A stretch of 64,000 nt of DNA, taken from Caldicellulosiruptoraceae bacterium PP1. Its GTDB lineage: Bacteria > Bacillota > Thermoanaerobacteria > Caldicellulosiruptorales > Caldicellulosiruptoraceae. Made by a program: the position numbers and the translations under genes. Shown one piece after another: positions 7,838 through 19,785 of this stretch. Below the pieces are notes generated by a model. It ran no database searches, was not told where the DNA came from, and was given only the letters and a program-made list of their open reading frames with translations. Location: the NCBI GenBank assembly GCA_041320695.1, contig JBGGOQ010000006.1, forward strand, positions 78,626 to 142,625, given 5' to 3'. Numbering within the stretch: position 1 is the first letter of the stretch; every line of letters starts with the position of its first letter.

Positions 7838-9079
7838 ATGAAAAAGTTTTTATACTTCTTATTAAGTTTAGTAATAGTGGGTCTTATAGCTGTAAATGCT
7901 TTTTTTTATTATGAAAACACATTTATGAAAAGCTATATGCCAACTAATAATGAGATAAAAAATACAAAAAAGCCTGTTGAATTTAAAAATACTACACCCA
8001 AAAAGAATAATAGTGCAAGTAATGAAGCAAAAAATATAAAACCTGAGGAAAAGAAAGCAAACCTTTTATTTACAGGGGATGTATTTTTAAACGGTTATAT
8101 ATTAAATTCATATTATAATCAAGATACACAAAGTTATTCATTTGATGAACAAATTTTTAAATCGGTTTATGAGATTTCATATTCTGATGCTGCATTTTTT
8201 AAATTTGATAGTGTTCTTGCTGGTGATGAATTTGGTGTTTCAAGCTATGAAAAATATAATGCACCAAGCGAATTTGCAAAGTTTATGAAAAACATAGGTT
8301 TTAAAAATGTAATTCTTTCATCACAACATATATTTGACAAAAAGAAAGATGGATTAATTACAACTATAGAAAACTTTAAAAAGAATAATATTAACATTTT
8401 TGGTACAAACACAAATAAAGATGAAGCAAAGTCAAAAGTATTAGAGATTAATGGATTAAGAATAGGTATTGCAACTTTTTCACGTGAATTTAAGACTGTA
8501 TATTTAGATGCTTATTCTGATTATAAAGATTATATTAGCACACTTGACAAAACAGTTATAAAAAATGAGATTGAATATCTTAAAAGTTTGAATTGTGATG
8601 TTATTATTGCATATGTTAATTGGGGAGTAGAGCATACAACAAAACCTAATTATCAACAGTTGGAATATGCCAAAGAATTAATTAAAAATGGTGTTAATAT
8701 TATTATTGGATCCCACCCACATGCAATTCATCCTGTTGAAAAATTAAAGGTTGAAGATGACAATCATGTTGTACATGAAGGTGTTGTTTTTTATTCTTTA
8801 GGTAACTTTTTCTGCGACCAATTAGTAATACTGCCATATAACAGATTTGGGCTTGTTGCTAACATAAATATAAAAAAAGTTGAAGATAATGTTACAATTA
8901 AATATAATATAATTCCTACATTTATTTATAGAACAAAAAGGACAAATTCTTCATATTATGATTACTATATATTAAATGCAAATGAAATTATTAATCGAAA
9001 TGATATTAGAAAGTCATATATTAATTATGCAAAAAAACTAATTGAACAAATAAAAGCTTGGGAACAACAGATAAATTAA
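7838..9079 (+). CDS. CapA-family (PGA_cap metallophosphatase-like) membrane-anchored protein
   Basis: An N-terminal membrane anchor (residues 4-26) is followed by a lysine/asparagine-rich linker (to about 72) and a CapA/PGA_cap domain. Metallophosphatase-like motifs are TGDVFLNG near 76-83, a YVNWGVEH segment, [11 protein letters not shown] and [10 protein letters not shown]. Family members were first linked to poly-gamma-glutamate capsule, but most Clostridial homologues stand alone as here, with no capBC nearby. The active domain should be extracellular. The 3' end overlaps the upstream part of the lepA frame, and the lepA ribosome site follows. Confidence 0.82.
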   Translation: MKKFLYFLLSLVIVGLIAVNAFFYYENTFMKSYMPTNNEIKNTKKPVEFKNTTPKKNNSASNEAKNIKPEEKKANLLFTGDVFLNGYILNSYYNQDTQSYSFDEQIFKSVYEISYSDAAFFKFDSVLAGDEFGVSSYEKYNAPSEFAKFMKNIGFKNVILSSQHIFDKKKDGLITTIENFKKNNINIFGTNTNKDEAKSKVLEINGLRIGIATFSREFKTVYLDAYSDYKDYISTLDKTVIKNEIEYLKSLNCDVIIAYVNWGVEHTTKPNYQQLEYAKELIKNGVNIIIGSHPHAIHPVEKLKVEDDNHVVHEGVVFYSLGNFFCDQLVILPYNRFGLVANINIKKVEDNVTIKYNIIPTFIYRTKRTNSSYYDYYILNANEIINRNDIRKSYINYAKKLIEQIKAWEQQIN

Positions 9080-9108
9080 ACTTTACAATATCTTTAGGGG
9101 GAAAAGGC

Positions 9109-10914
9109 GTGGATAGATTACAGGAAAGAATTCGAAACTTTTGCATTATAGCTCATATTGACCATGGGAAATCAACATTGGCTGACAGGATTATAGAACT
9201 TACTGGTGCTTTAACAGAAAGAGAGATGCAAGACCAGGTTTTAGATACAATGGATATTGAACGTGAAAGAGGTATAACAATAAAGGCTCAAGCAGTAAGA
9301 CTTAATTATAAAGCTAAAGATGGAAATGATTATATATTTCATTTAATAGATACACCGGGACATGTAGACTTTACCTACGAAGTTTCAAGAAGTTTAGCGG
9401 CATGTGATGGTGCAATTCTTGTTGTTGATGCAACACAAGGAATTGAGGCACAAACATTGGCAAATGTTTATCTTGCATTAGAGCATAATCTTGAGATTAT
9501 TCCAGTTATAAACAAAATTGACCTTCCTAGTGCAAGACCTGAGGAGGTAAAGAAAGAAATTGAAGATATAATTGGACTTGATGCTTCTGATGCTCCACTT
9601 ATTTCAGCAAAGCAAGGATTAAATATTGAAGAAGTTCTTGAAAAGATTGTTGAAAGAATTCCACCACCAAATGGTGATGAAAAAAAGCCTTTAAAGGCAT
9701 TAATATTTGATTCTTTTTATGATAACTACAAAGGCGTTTTAGCTTATGTTAGGGTTGTAGATGGGTTTGTCAAACCCAATATGAAGATTAAGATGATGTC
9801 AACAGGTGCTGAATTTACTGTTACTGAAGTTGGATATTTTAAACCTGGTATGTTAATTTCTTGTGAAGAATTAAAAGCTGGTGATGTTGGTTATATTGCT
9901 GCTTCAATAAAAACAGTTAGAGATACACGAGTTGGTGATACTATAACAACAGTTGAAAATCCAGCAAAAGAGATGTTACCTGGTTTTAAAAAGCTAAATC
10001 CTATGGTTTTTTGTGGTATTTATCCTACAGGTGATACAAAATATGAAGAATTAAAAGAAGCTCTTGAAAAGCTACAATTAAACGATGCTGCATTATTCTT
10101 TGAACCAGAAACTTCTGCTGCTTTAGGATTTGGCTTTAGATGTGGTTTTTTAGGACTTCTTCATATGGAGATTATACAAGAAAGATTGGAAAGAGAGTAT
10201 AATCTTGGAATAATAACAACAGCACCATCTGTTGTATTTAGAATTACAAAAACAGATGGAACTGTTATAACAATAGATAACCCTACCAATCTTCCACCTC
10301 AAAATGAAATAGAAATGATGGAAGAGCCAATGGTAAAGGCAACAATAATGGTTCCTAACGAATTCGTTGGAGCTATTATGGAACTGTGCCAAGAAAGGCG
10401 TGGTATTTTTAAAGATATGTCTTATATTGAAACCACAAGAGTTATACTTACCTATGAAATGCCTCTTATGGAGATTATATATGACTTTTTTGATGTTCTA
10501 AAATCACGTTCAAAAGGCTATGCTTCATTTGATTATGAGTTTATTGGGTATAGCGAATCAAACCTTGTCAAGCTTGATATTATGGTAAATGGAGAGATAG
10601 TTGATGCACTATCTTTTATTGTTCATAAAGATAAAGCATACCAAAGAGCAAGAAGAATTGCTGAAAAATTAAAAGAGGAAATTCCAAGACATCTATTTGA
10701 AATACCAATTCAAGCTTGTATTGGTGGTAAGATTATTGCAAGAGAAACAATAAAAGCTATGAGAAAAGATGTTTTGGCAAAGTGCTATGGTGGGGATATT
10801 ACACGTAAGAAAAAGCTTCTTGAAAAGCAAAAAGAAGGTAAAAAGCGTATGAAACAGATAGGTGACGTTGAGATACCACAAGAAGCGTTTATGGCAGTTT
10901 TAAAACTTGATTAA
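9109..10914 (+). CDS. lepA: Elongation factor 4 (LepA), ribosome back-translocase GTPase
   Basis: EF4 binds ribosomes and back-translocates or remodels stalled elongation complexes. The GTPase domain has AHIDHGKST, the RGITI switch, DTPGHVDF and NKIDLP. Domains II and III follow, and the LepA-specific C-terminal domain ends with [16 protein letters not shown] 9109 sits seven bases after AGGGGG and gives 601 aa, the family norm; the longer frame to 9058 overlaps capA and has no site. The order lepA-hemW-hrcA is common in Firmicutes. Confidence 0.97.
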   Translation: MDRLQERIRNFCIIAHIDHGKSTLADRIIELTGALTEREMQDQVLDTMDIERERGITIKAQAVRLNYKAKDGNDYIFHLIDTPGHVDFTYEVSRSLAACDGAILVVDATQGIEAQTLANVYLALEHNLEIIPVINKIDLPSARPEEVKKEIEDIIGLDASDAPLISAKQGLNIEEVLEKIVERIPPPNGDEKKPLKALIFDSFYDNYKGVLAYVRVVDGFVKPNMKIKMMSTGAEFTVTEVGYFKPGMLISCEELKAGDVGYIAASIKTVRDTRVGDTITTVENPAKEMLPGFKKLNPMVFCGIYPTGDTKYEELKEALEKLQLNDAALFFEPETSAALGFGFRCGFLGLLHMEIIQERLEREYNLGIITTAPSVVFRITKTDGTVITIDNPTNLPPQNEIEMMEEPMVKATIMVPNEFVGAIMELCQERRGIFKDMSYIETTRVILTYEMPLMEIIYDFFDVLKSRSKGYASFDYEFIGYSESNLVKLDIMVNGEIVDALSFIVHKDKAYQRARRIAEKLKEEIPRHLFEIPIQACIGGKIIARETIKAMRKDVLAKCYGGDITRKKKLLEKQKEGKKRMKQIGDVEIPQEAFMAVLKLD

Positions 10915-10929
10915 CACGAGGGAAAATAA

Positions 10930-12057
10930 ATGAAAAAAAACATTTCATTATATATTCATATACCATTTTGTATTAAGAAATGTAACTACTGCGATTTTTA
11001 TTCAATAAGTGACGCAAATAAAGAATTACAAAAAGAATACTTTAGCTCTCTAAAAAGAGAGCTTCTTTTGTATAAAAAATATGATTTATTAATAAATACA
11101 ATTTATATTGGAGGAGGAACACCTACATTACTTGAACCAAAATATATAACAGATCTTATTAATTTTATAGAAGAAAACTTTAAATTGAGTGAGAATATAG
11201 AAATCACTATTGAAGCAAACCCAGAGACTATAAATGAAGAAAAGATTTCTGTATATAAAGATTGTGGAATTAACAGAATAAGTATAGGAGTTCAAACACT
11301 TAATGATGATGAACTAAAAGTGTTAGGTAGAGTTCATTCTGCAGATAAAGCAATTTCATCTATTAAATTAGCATTAAAGTATTTTGATAATATAAGCATT
11401 GATTTAATGATTGGCATACCAAAACAAACAATAAATTCGTTTTTAATAACAGTAAATAAACTTTTAGAGTTTGATATAAAACATTTGTCAATTTATTCTC
11501 TCAAAATAGAACCACACACAAATTTTTACTTTAACATTGATTCAATAAGTCAGTATATTCCTAATGAAGATGAGGAAAGGGAAATATACTGGTTGGCAAA
11601 TAATACTTTAAAGCAATATGGCTTTTATCAATATGAAATCTCAAATTATGCTAAAAAAGGTTTTGAGTCAAAACATAATTTAGTTTACTGGGAATTAGGG
11701 GATTATATAGGTATTGGTGCTGCTGCACATAGCTATTTTTTAGGTTATAGGTATCAAAATTTAAATGATATGAGTAGTTATCTTAATAATATAAAAAAAG
11801 GCGAAATTATGCTAAATAAAGAATATATCAATAAAGATGAATCAATGAAAGAGTATATTATTTTGGGTCTACGAAAAATTAAGGGTATTGATATTAATGA
11901 CTTTAATACAAGATATAATGCAGATTTTTTAAATATTTATAATGAAAAGATAAAAAAGCTTCAGAGATATAATCTTATTACTTTAAATGGTTCAAATTTA
12001 AGATTGACAGAAAAAGGCATTGATCTTGCTAATGTTGTTTGGGAAGAATTCATTTAA
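10930..12057 (+). CDS. hemW: HemW-like radical SAM heme chaperone (former HemN-like)
   Basis: The radical-SAM cluster motif is C14-x3-C18-x2-C21 (CIKKCNYC), followed by the GGGTPT motif near 60 and a HemN-type C-terminal domain with a winged-helix-like end. At 375 aa, with the short N-terminus PFCIKKCNYCDFY, it fits HemW, which binds heme, rather than true coproporphyrinogen dehydrogenase HemN (about 450 aa). It lies 15 bases downstream of lepA and directly ahead of the heat-shock operon, as in many Firmicutes. Confidence 0.88.
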   Translation: MKKNISLYIHIPFCIKKCNYCDFYSISDANKELQKEYFSSLKRELLLYKKYDLLINTIYIGGGTPTLLEPKYITDLINFIEENFKLSENIEITIEANPETINEEKISVYKDCGINRISIGVQTLNDDELKVLGRVHSADKAISSIKLALKYFDNISIDLMIGIPKQTINSFLITVNKLLEFDIKHLSIYSLKIEPHTNFYFNIDSISQYIPNEDEEREIYWLANNTLKQYGFYQYEISNYAKKGFESKHNLVYWELGDYIGIGAAAHSYFLGYRYQNLNDMSSYLNNIKKGEIMLNKEYINKDESMKEYIILGLRKIKGIDINDFNTRYNADFLNIYNEKIKKLQRYNLITLNGSNLRLTEKGIDLANVVWEEFI

Positions 12058-12074
12058 ATATCCCTCCAAATCAC

Positions 12075-12103
12075 TTGACAATTTTTTATAATAGAGTTAT
12101 ATT
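12075..12103 (+). promoter_or_regulatory. Sigma-A promoter of the hrcA-grpE-dnaK operon
   Basis: TTGACA (12075-12080) and TATATT (12098-12103) are spaced by 17 bases. The CIRCE operator begins 11 bases past the -10 box, over the start of the transcript. Confidence 0.8.
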
Positions 12104-12114
12104 ATATTTTAGAA

Positions 12115-12141
12115 TTAGCACTCACCAAGTATGAGTGCTAA
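12115..12141 (+). promoter_or_regulatory. CIRCE operator (HrcA binding site)
   Basis: A perfect match to TTAGCACTC-N9-GAGTGCTAA: left arm 12115-12123, nine-base spacer, right arm 12133-12141. HrcA bound here represses the class I heat-shock operon. Confidence 0.97.
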
Positions 12142-12156
12142 TAAAAGGTGAGGAAA

Positions 12157-13188
12157 ATGTTGGATGAAAGAAAAAGAAAGATATTACAAGCAATAATTGA
12201 TGACTATATTAATACTGGTGAGCCTGTTGGTTCACGAACAATTGCAAAAAAATATATTTTTGGTTTATCGTCTGCTACAATCAGAAACGAAATGTCTGAC
12301 CTTGAAGAGTTAGGCTTTTTGGAACAACCTCATACTTCAGCAGGCAGGATACCTTCTGATAAAGGATATAGATACTATGTTGATGAGCTTATGCAAGTTC
12401 AGGATTTACAAAATCAAGAAATAGAGTATATCAAAAATATTTTGGATACAAGTATAAACGAAATTGATGAATATATGGGAAAAATAGCAAGACTCATATC
12501 AGAGCTTACAAACTACACTGCTGTTATTTCAACACCTACTGTAAAGAAAAGCTTTTTAAAACATATACAACTAATTCCTGTTGACGACAAAAGGTTTATA
12601 CTAATATTAGTTACAAACACTGGAATTGTTAAAGATACAATATTAACAAAACCAAAAAGTGTAAAATCAAAAGACTTTACAATAATTACAAATATTCTTA
12701 ATCAAAAGCTCAGCGGATTAATGTTAGAGCAAATTGATGAAAATATAATTGGAGATGTTGAAAAGGAATTAGGTGAAAATTCTGAAATATTGTTTCCGAT
12801 AATCGATATTATTATAAAAACAATTAGTGCTGCTGATGATACTGAGGTTTTATTAAGTGGTGCTAAAAATATATTTGACTTTCCAGAGTTTAATGACGTA
12901 TTTAAAGCAAAGGTATTTCTTCATATTTTTGAACAAAAAGACCTTTTAAGACAAATTCTAAGAACCTATGACTTAAATGATGTAACAATCCGAATTGGTA
13001 AAGAAAACTCAGTTGATGATATGAAGGAATGCAGCATAATATTATCATCATATAAAATTGGTGACAGTATTGCAGGAACATTAGGTATTATTGGACCAAA
13101 GAGGCTTAAATATTCACAAACCATTTCGCTTGTTGATTTTATTTGTGATGAAATTTCGTCTATTCTTACAAGATTATTCATTGAATAA
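12157..13188 (+). CDS. hrcA: HrcA heat-inducible transcription repressor
   Basis: HrcA binds CIRCE and needs GroEL to fold. It has an N-terminal winged helix (about 1-75) with SSATIRNEMSDLEELGFLEQ and PHTSAGRIPSDKGYRYYV, then a GAF-like middle and C-terminal dimerisation region. ATG 12157 follows AAAGGTGAGG with normal spacing; GTG 12148 would lie within that site. At 343 aa it is of usual length. It is the first gene of the operon and autoregulated by the CIRCE 16 bases upstream. Confidence 0.96.
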   Translation: MLDERKRKILQAIIDDYINTGEPVGSRTIAKKYIFGLSSATIRNEMSDLEELGFLEQPHTSAGRIPSDKGYRYYVDELMQVQDLQNQEIEYIKNILDTSINEIDEYMGKIARLISELTNYTAVISTPTVKKSFLKHIQLIPVDDKRFILILVTNTGIVKDTILTKPKSVKSKDFTIITNILNQKLSGLMLEQIDENIIGDVEKELGENSEILFPIIDIIIKTISAADDTEVLLSGAKNIFDFPEFNDVFKAKVFLHIFEQKDLLRQILRTYDLNDVTIRIGKENSVDDMKECSIILSSYKIGDSIAGTLGIIGPKRLKYSQTISLVDFICDEISSILTRLFIE

Positions 13189-13205
13189 AGAGGTGAAATA
13201 ACTTA

Positions 13206-13826
13206 ATGGATGACAATGTAAAAACTAATCAAAATGAGATTAATGAAGAAATTAATGAAAACATTCAAAATGAAAATGTTACCGAAAGTATTAATAATGA
13301 CGAAAAAATTGAGGTTGAAAATAAGGAAAATATTGAACAAAATGAAGAAAATCAAGAATTAAATGAAATTATAAAAAAGCTTGAACAAAAAGAAAAAGAG
13401 ATAGAAGAATATAAAAACCTTTGTCAAAGAGTTGCTGCTGATTTTGATAACTACAAAAAAAGAATGGCAAAAGATAGAGAAAATATGTATTTTGAGGTTG
13501 TAGCTGATGTTGTTTCAAAGATATTGCCCATTGTTGATAACTTTGAAAGGGCTATAAACTCAGCTAAAGAAACTGATAATAAAGATGAAATGCTAAAAGG
13601 ACTCGAGATGATCAAAAAGCAAATTGATGATGTTTTATCAAAGCTTGGTATAGAGCCTATAGAGGCTTTAAATAAAGAATTTGACCCTTATCTTCACAAC
13701 GCAATAATGCATGTTGAAGATGAGAATTATGGTAAAAATATAGTTATTGAAGAGCTTCAAAAGGGATATAAGCTAAAAGACAGAGTTATAAGATATAGTT
13801 TAGTAAAAGTTGCAAACGCAAATTAA
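13206..13826 (+). CDS. grpE: GrpE nucleotide-exchange factor
   Basis: GrpE releases ADP from DnaK. The 206-aa protein begins with a long acidic, asparagine-rich, probably disordered tail (1-48) and a long coiled-coil helix (about 50-115). The conserved DFDNYKKRM and LPIVDNFERAI follow, and then the C-terminal beta domain with EFDPYLHNAIMHVE and VIRYSLVKVA. GAGGTG lies ten bases before ATG. It is in a tight operon with hrcA and dnaK. Confidence 0.96.
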   Translation: MDDNVKTNQNEINEEINENIQNENVTESINNDEKIEVENKENIEQNEENQELNEIIKKLEQKEKEIEEYKNLCQRVAADFDNYKKRMAKDRENMYFEVVADVVSKILPIVDNFERAINSAKETDNKDEMLKGLEMIKKQIDDVLSKLGIEPIEALNKEFDPYLHNAIMHVEDENYGKNIVIEELQKGYKLKDRVIRYSLVKVANAN

Positions 13827-13847
13827 TTTTTAAGGAGGATGATATAA

Positions 13848-15668
<1,821 letters not shown>

Positions 15669-15684
15669 TAAATAAAAATCTTCT

Positions 15685-15720
15685 AAGCCAAAGTCATATC
15701 CAATATGGCTTTGGCTTTTT
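15685..15720 (+). terminator. Terminator between dnaK and dnaJ
   Basis: A 15-bp stem (15685-15699 with 15703-15717, containing one G-T pair) has a three-base loop and is followed by TTT. It separates dnaK from dnaJ, so dnaJ expression depends on readthrough or its own weak promoter (a TATAAT at 15727-15732 has no clear -35 box). Confidence 0.85.
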
Positions 15721-15761
15721 GTGTGATATAATATTTTTGGTGAATAAGGTAGGTGAAAATT

Positions 15762-16919
15762 ATGGCACAGAAAAGAGATTATTATGAAGTCTTAGGTGTT
15801 AGCAAAAATGCAACAGAAGATGAGATAAAAAGAGCATTTAGAAAGTTAGCAAAACAATATCATCCTGATGCTAATCCAGGGAATAAAGAGGCTGAGGAGA
15901 AATTTAAAGAAATAAATGAAGCTTATGAAGTATTAAGTGATCCAGATAAAAGAAGAAAATATGATCAATTTGGCCACGCAGCATTTGATCCATCCTATGG
16001 GGCAGGTGGTGCAGGTGGAACAAACTTTGGCGGTTTTGGTTTTGACTTTACTAATATTGGCGATATTTTTGAGGACATTTTTGATGGTTTTGATATTTTT
16101 GGTGGTTCTTCAAGAAGAAGATCTCAAGGACCTCAAAGAGGAAGCGATATATATGTAGAAATTGAACTTGATTTAAAAGAGGCTGCAACTGGTATAGAAA
16201 AAGAGATACCAGTATATAGAACTGAAAAGTGCCCAACATGTAATGGAAGCGGTGCAAAACCTGGTTCATCACCACAAACCTGTAGAAAATGTGGAGGAAC
16301 AGGTCAAGTTAGGCAAAGACAATCAACACTATTTGGTGAGGTGTCAACAATAAGAACTTGCGATGCCTGCGGTGGTGTTGGGACAATTATTACTGATCCA
16401 TGTAAAGATTGTAGTGGAACAGGTAAAGTTAAAAAGCAAAGAAAAGTTAAAATCAATATTCCTGCCGGAATTGATAATGGGCAGGTAATAACACTTCGTG
16501 GTGAAGGTGAAGTTGGAGTAAGAGGTGGTCCTAATGGTGATCTTAAAATTGGTGTTAGAGTAAGACCACATCCAATATTTAAAAGAGATGGAGTTGACCT
16601 TTATATTGATGTTCCAATAACATTTGTATTGGCTGCACTAGGTGGAGAGATTGAAATTCCAACTCTTGAAGGTAAAACAAGAATTAAGGTTGAAGCTGGG
16701 ACACAAAATGGTGATGAAATTAGATTAAAGGGTAAGGGTTTAAGCTATTTAAGAGGTAGAGGAAAAGGGGATTTAATAGTAAGATTTATAATTGAGATAC
16801 CAAAGAAGCTTAGTGATAAACAGAAAGAACTTTTGAAAAAATTTGATGAAATTAGTAATGAAGATGGGTATGAAAAGAGAAAGAGATTTTTTGAAAGACT
16901 TAGGGATGCTTTTTTATAA
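15762..16919 (+). CDS. dnaJ: DnaJ (Hsp40) co-chaperone
   Basis: Stimulates the DnaK ATPase. The J domain with HPD (about residues 34-36) is followed by a glycine/phenylalanine region (about 75-115). Four zinc-finger repeats come next: [24 protein letters not shown] and CKDCSGTG (about 150-205). The C-terminal peptide-binding beta domains complete it. At 385 aa it is normal. ATG 15762 follows AGGTG at the right spacing; the two-codon-longer ATG upstream has none. Confidence 0.98.
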   Translation: MAQKRDYYEVLGVSKNATEDEIKRAFRKLAKQYHPDANPGNKEAEEKFKEINEAYEVLSDPDKRRKYDQFGHAAFDPSYGAGGAGGTNFGGFGFDFTNIGDIFEDIFDGFDIFGGSSRRRSQGPQRGSDIYVEIELDLKEAATGIEKEIPVYRTEKCPTCNGSGAKPGSSPQTCRKCGGTGQVRQRQSTLFGEVSTIRTCDACGGVGTIITDPCKDCSGTGKVKKQRKVKINIPAGIDNGQVITLRGEGEVGVRGGPNGDLKIGVRVRPHPIFKRDGVDLYIDVPITFVLAALGGEIEIPTLEGKTRIKVEAGTQNGDEIRLKGKGLSYLRGRGKGDLIVRFIIEIPKKLSDKQKELLKKFDEISNEDGYEKRKRFFERLRDAFL

Positions 16920-16943
16920 TCTATAAAGTGGGTGTGAATTGTA

Positions 16944-17858
16944 ATGAAATGGTTTGAAGTTAGAATAAAAACAAAAGAGGAAGCTGAGGATGCTATATCA
17001 AGCTTCCTCTATGACTTAGGTGTTAATGGGGTTGTTGTTGAAGATGATGTAATTGATAACAGTGAAAATGTAAGCTGGGATTATATTGATGAATCACTTC
17101 TTATTAAAAAAGACTATGCATTAATTAGGGCATATTTTCCAGAGAATATCAATATCTCAGAGGTTGTTTATCAAATTAAAGAAGGATTAAATTATATAGG
17201 GAGATTTTTAGATGTAGGTGCAAAAGAGGTTGAGATTTCTCAAATTGATGAAGAAGACTGGGCTAATGAATGGAAAAAATACTATAAGCCTATTGAAATT
17301 GATAATATAGCTATTGTTCCTTCTTGGGAGGAATATAAAAATGAAAAGAATAGAATAATAATTAGATTAGACCCTGGTATGGCTTTTGGAACAGGTACAC
17401 ATGAAACAACTGCTATGTGTATAAAACTTCTTCAAAAGTATATAAAATCGGGTCAAGAGATTATAGATGTTGGTTGCGGTACAGGGATTTTAAGTATAGC
17501 TGCAAAGCTTCTTGGGGCTAAAAATGTTTTGGCAGTTGATATAGATGATGTAGCAGTAAAATCTTGCTCTGAAAATGTAAAGCTAAATAATGTTGATATT
17601 GAGATAAAAAAGAATAATCTAATTGAAGGAATTGATAAAAAATTTGATGTTGTTATCGCAAATATAGTAGCAGATATTATAATAAAGCTTTCAAATAAGG
17701 TCAAAGATGTATTAAAAGAAAATTCTATTTTCTTAACCTCTGGAATAATCAAAGATAGATTATCTGATGTTGAGAAAGCATTGATTGAAAATGGGTTTGA
17801 GATTATTGAAGTTCTAAATATGAATGACTGGTATGCATTGGTTAGTAAGGTAAGGTGA
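16944..17858 (+). CDS. prmA: PrmA, ribosomal protein L11 methyltransferase
   Basis: Trimethylates lysines and the N-terminus of L11. The 304-aa protein has an N-terminal L11-recognition domain (about 1-110), then DPGMAFGTGTHETT, the SAM-binding motif DVGCGTGILSIAA (about 174-186) and ANIVADIII. It is usually found directly after dnaJ in Firmicutes, as here. It overlaps the next gene by four bases (GTGA). Confidence 0.95.
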   Translation: MKWFEVRIKTKEEAEDAISSFLYDLGVNGVVVEDDVIDNSENVSWDYIDESLLIKKDYALIRAYFPENINISEVVYQIKEGLNYIGRFLDVGAKEVEISQIDEEDWANEWKKYYKPIEIDNIAIVPSWEEYKNEKNRIIIRLDPGMAFGTGTHETTAMCIKLLQKYIKSGQEIIDVGCGTGILSIAAKLLGAKNVLAVDIDDVAVKSCSENVKLNNVDIEIKKNNLIEGIDKKFDVVIANIVADIIIKLSNKVKDVLKENSIFLTSGIIKDRLSDVEKALIENGFEIIEVLNMNDWYALVSKVR

Positions 17859-18607
17859 ATATTTTGCCAAAGTTTTTCATTAATCTTGAAAATTTTGAAC
17901 TAAAACAAAATAATGCATATATAGATAATACTGAAGATATTCAGCATATTGTTAAGGTATTAAGAAAAAATATAGGAGATATAATAGAATTATGCGATGG
18001 TTACTGGGATTACAGTGCTAGAATAACTGAGATATCAAAAAATATTATTAGACTTGAAATATTAAATAAAGATAAGAATAATAGAGAGTCAAATATAAAT
18101 ATTATCTTATTTCAATGCCTAATTAAAAGTGCTAAAATGGATTTTGTAATACAAAAAGCCACCGAATTAGGTGTAAAAAAGATTGTGCCTGTGGATTCAC
18201 AGAGGGTTGTTATTGATTTATCTGAAAAAGAAAATAAAAAAATCGAAAGATGGACAAAAATAGCTAAAGAGGCACAAAAACAATGTCAAAGGCCGGTAAA
18301 CCCTGAAATAATAAAGAGTATAGAATTATCAAAAATTGAAAGCTTTTTGGATGAATTAGATATATTAATAGTCCCATATGAAAAAAGCAATAATATTAGA
18401 TTGAAGGATATATTAGCTAATAAACAATATAAAAATATTGGTATTTTGATAGGCCCAGAGGGTGGTTTTGAACAGCAAGAGATAGATAGATTATCAATAT
18501 ATAATGATAAGGTTAAAATAGTTTCATTAGGTAATAGAATACTTAGAGCTGAAACTGCTGCTATTTCTACAATATCAATTATACAAGCTCTTTTAGGTGA
18601 TATGTAA
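17855..18607 (+). CDS. rsmE: RsmE, 16S rRNA m3U1498 methyltransferase
   Basis: SPOUT-class methyltransferase acting on 16S rRNA. The N-terminal PUA-like domain covers about 1-75 and the knotted SPOUT domain the rest, with LIGPEGGFEQQEI and the signature LGNRILRAETA. The start is GTG 17855 (translationally coupled to the prmA stop) or TTG 17864, which is better spaced from AAGGTGA. The 250-aa length is normal. Confidence 0.93.
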   Translation: MNILPKFFINLENFELKQNNAYIDNTEDIQHIVKVLRKNIGDIIELCDGYWDYSARITEISKNIIRLEILNKDKNNRESNINIILFQCLIKSAKMDFVIQKATELGVKKIVPVDSQRVVIDLSEKENKKIERWTKIAKEAQKQCQRPVNPEIIKSIELSKIESFLDELDILIVPYEKSNNIRLKDILANKQYKNIGILIGPEGGFEQQEIDRLSIYNDKVKIVSLGNRILRAETAAISTISIIQALLGDM

Positions 18608-18623
18608 CAAAGGATGTGAAATA

Positions 18624-19772
18624 ATGGAAATCTACTTTGATAATGCTGCCACAACAAAACCATTTGATGAATTAATTGATGAGATTCCTAAGTTTTTATC
18701 CGAAAATTATGGTAACCCATCATCACTTCATAGGTTAGGAATACAATCAGAAAGAGTAATAAAATCTGCTCGCGAAGTTATTTCAAAGGAGATAAATGCA
18801 AGACCAGATGAAGTTTTTTTTACATCGGGTGGGACAGAAGGTAATAATTTAGCTATCCAAGGGTTAGCAAGAGTAAACAAAAAAAGAGGACAAAAAATAG
18901 TAACAACAGAGGTTGAACATCCTTCTGTTATAAATACATTTGAAAAGCTAAAAGAAGAAGGGTTTTTAGTAGAGTATATAAAGGTTGATAAAAATGGGCA
19001 GATAGATATTGATAATCTTTCTTCTATGATTGATAAAAATACAATATTAGTAAGCATTATGCATGTAAATAATGAAACGGGACACAAATTTGATATTCAA
19101 AAACTTGGGAAAGTAATAAAATCAATAAATTCTGATACTTTATTTCATGTTGATGCTGTTCAGTCCTTTTTAAAAGAGCAAATAGATGTAAAACAAATAA
19201 ACTGTGATGCTTTAACAATTAGTGGGCATAAAATTCATGCTTTAAAAGGTATTGGAGCTTTATATCTAAAAAATAGTACTAATATTGCACCTTTATTTTT
19301 TGGTGGCAATCAAGAAAAAAAAGTGCGTCCAGGAACTGAAAATACGCTAGGTATATTTTCATTAATGAAGGCAATTGAATTTTACAAAAAAAGAAAAGAA
19401 TTAGAACCAAATAAAATATATGAGATAAAAAAATACTTTATTGAAAGGCTTTCTGAAATAGATAATATTTCAATTAATTCTCCATTAGATGTTACTTGTG
19501 ATAGTATATTAAATGTTTCATTTTTAGGAATAAAATCAGAAGTTATGCTGCATACGCTTGAGGCATACAAAATATATGCTTCATCAGGATCTGCTTGCTC
19601 TTCTAAAGGAAGAACATATAATAAGGTTTTATATGCACTTGGGTATCCTATGGATATTGCAGCAAGTAGTATAAGATTTAGTTTTTCGTTATTTAATAAT
19701 ATATCTGAAGTAGATATTGTTATTGATACAATAAAGAAAAATATACCGTTACTTAGAAGAATATATAAGTAA
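18624..19772 (+). CDS. NifS/IscS-family cysteine desulfurase
   Basis: A PLP enzyme that moves cysteine sulfur to a protein persulfide. It has the N-terminal YFDNAATTKP, the PLP lysine in SGHKIHALKG (about 200) and the active-site Cys loop SSGSACSSKG (about 325). ATG 18624 has AAGGATGTG upstream. The next gene is thiI, 13 bases away, so this desulfurase most likely supplies ThiI with persulfide sulfur for 4-thiouridine (NifZ-like role) rather than acting as a general Fe-S assembly enzyme; no iscU or sufU is nearby. Confidence 0.92.
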   Translation: MEIYFDNAATTKPFDELIDEIPKFLSENYGNPSSLHRLGIQSERVIKSAREVISKEINARPDEVFFTSGGTEGNNLAIQGLARVNKKRGQKIVTTEVEHPSVINTFEKLKEEGFLVEYIKVDKNGQIDIDNLSSMIDKNTILVSIMHVNNETGHKFDIQKLGKVIKSINSDTLFHVDAVQSFLKEQIDVKQINCDALTISGHKIHALKGIGALYLKNSTNIAPLFFGGNQEKKVRPGTENTLGIFSLMKAIEFYKKRKELEPNKIYEIKKYFIERLSEIDNISINSPLDVTCDSILNVSFLGIKSEVMLHTLEAYKIYASSGSACSSKGRTYNKVLYALGYPMDIAASSIRFSFSLFNNISEVDIVIDTIKKNIPLLRRIYK

Positions 19773-19785
19773 AAGGATGATATAA

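Noticed and set aside
10150..10392. Minus-strand frames inside lepA and dnaK as genes
   Set aside because: They are mirror frames of strongly conserved coding sequence, without ribosome sites or recognisable protein features.
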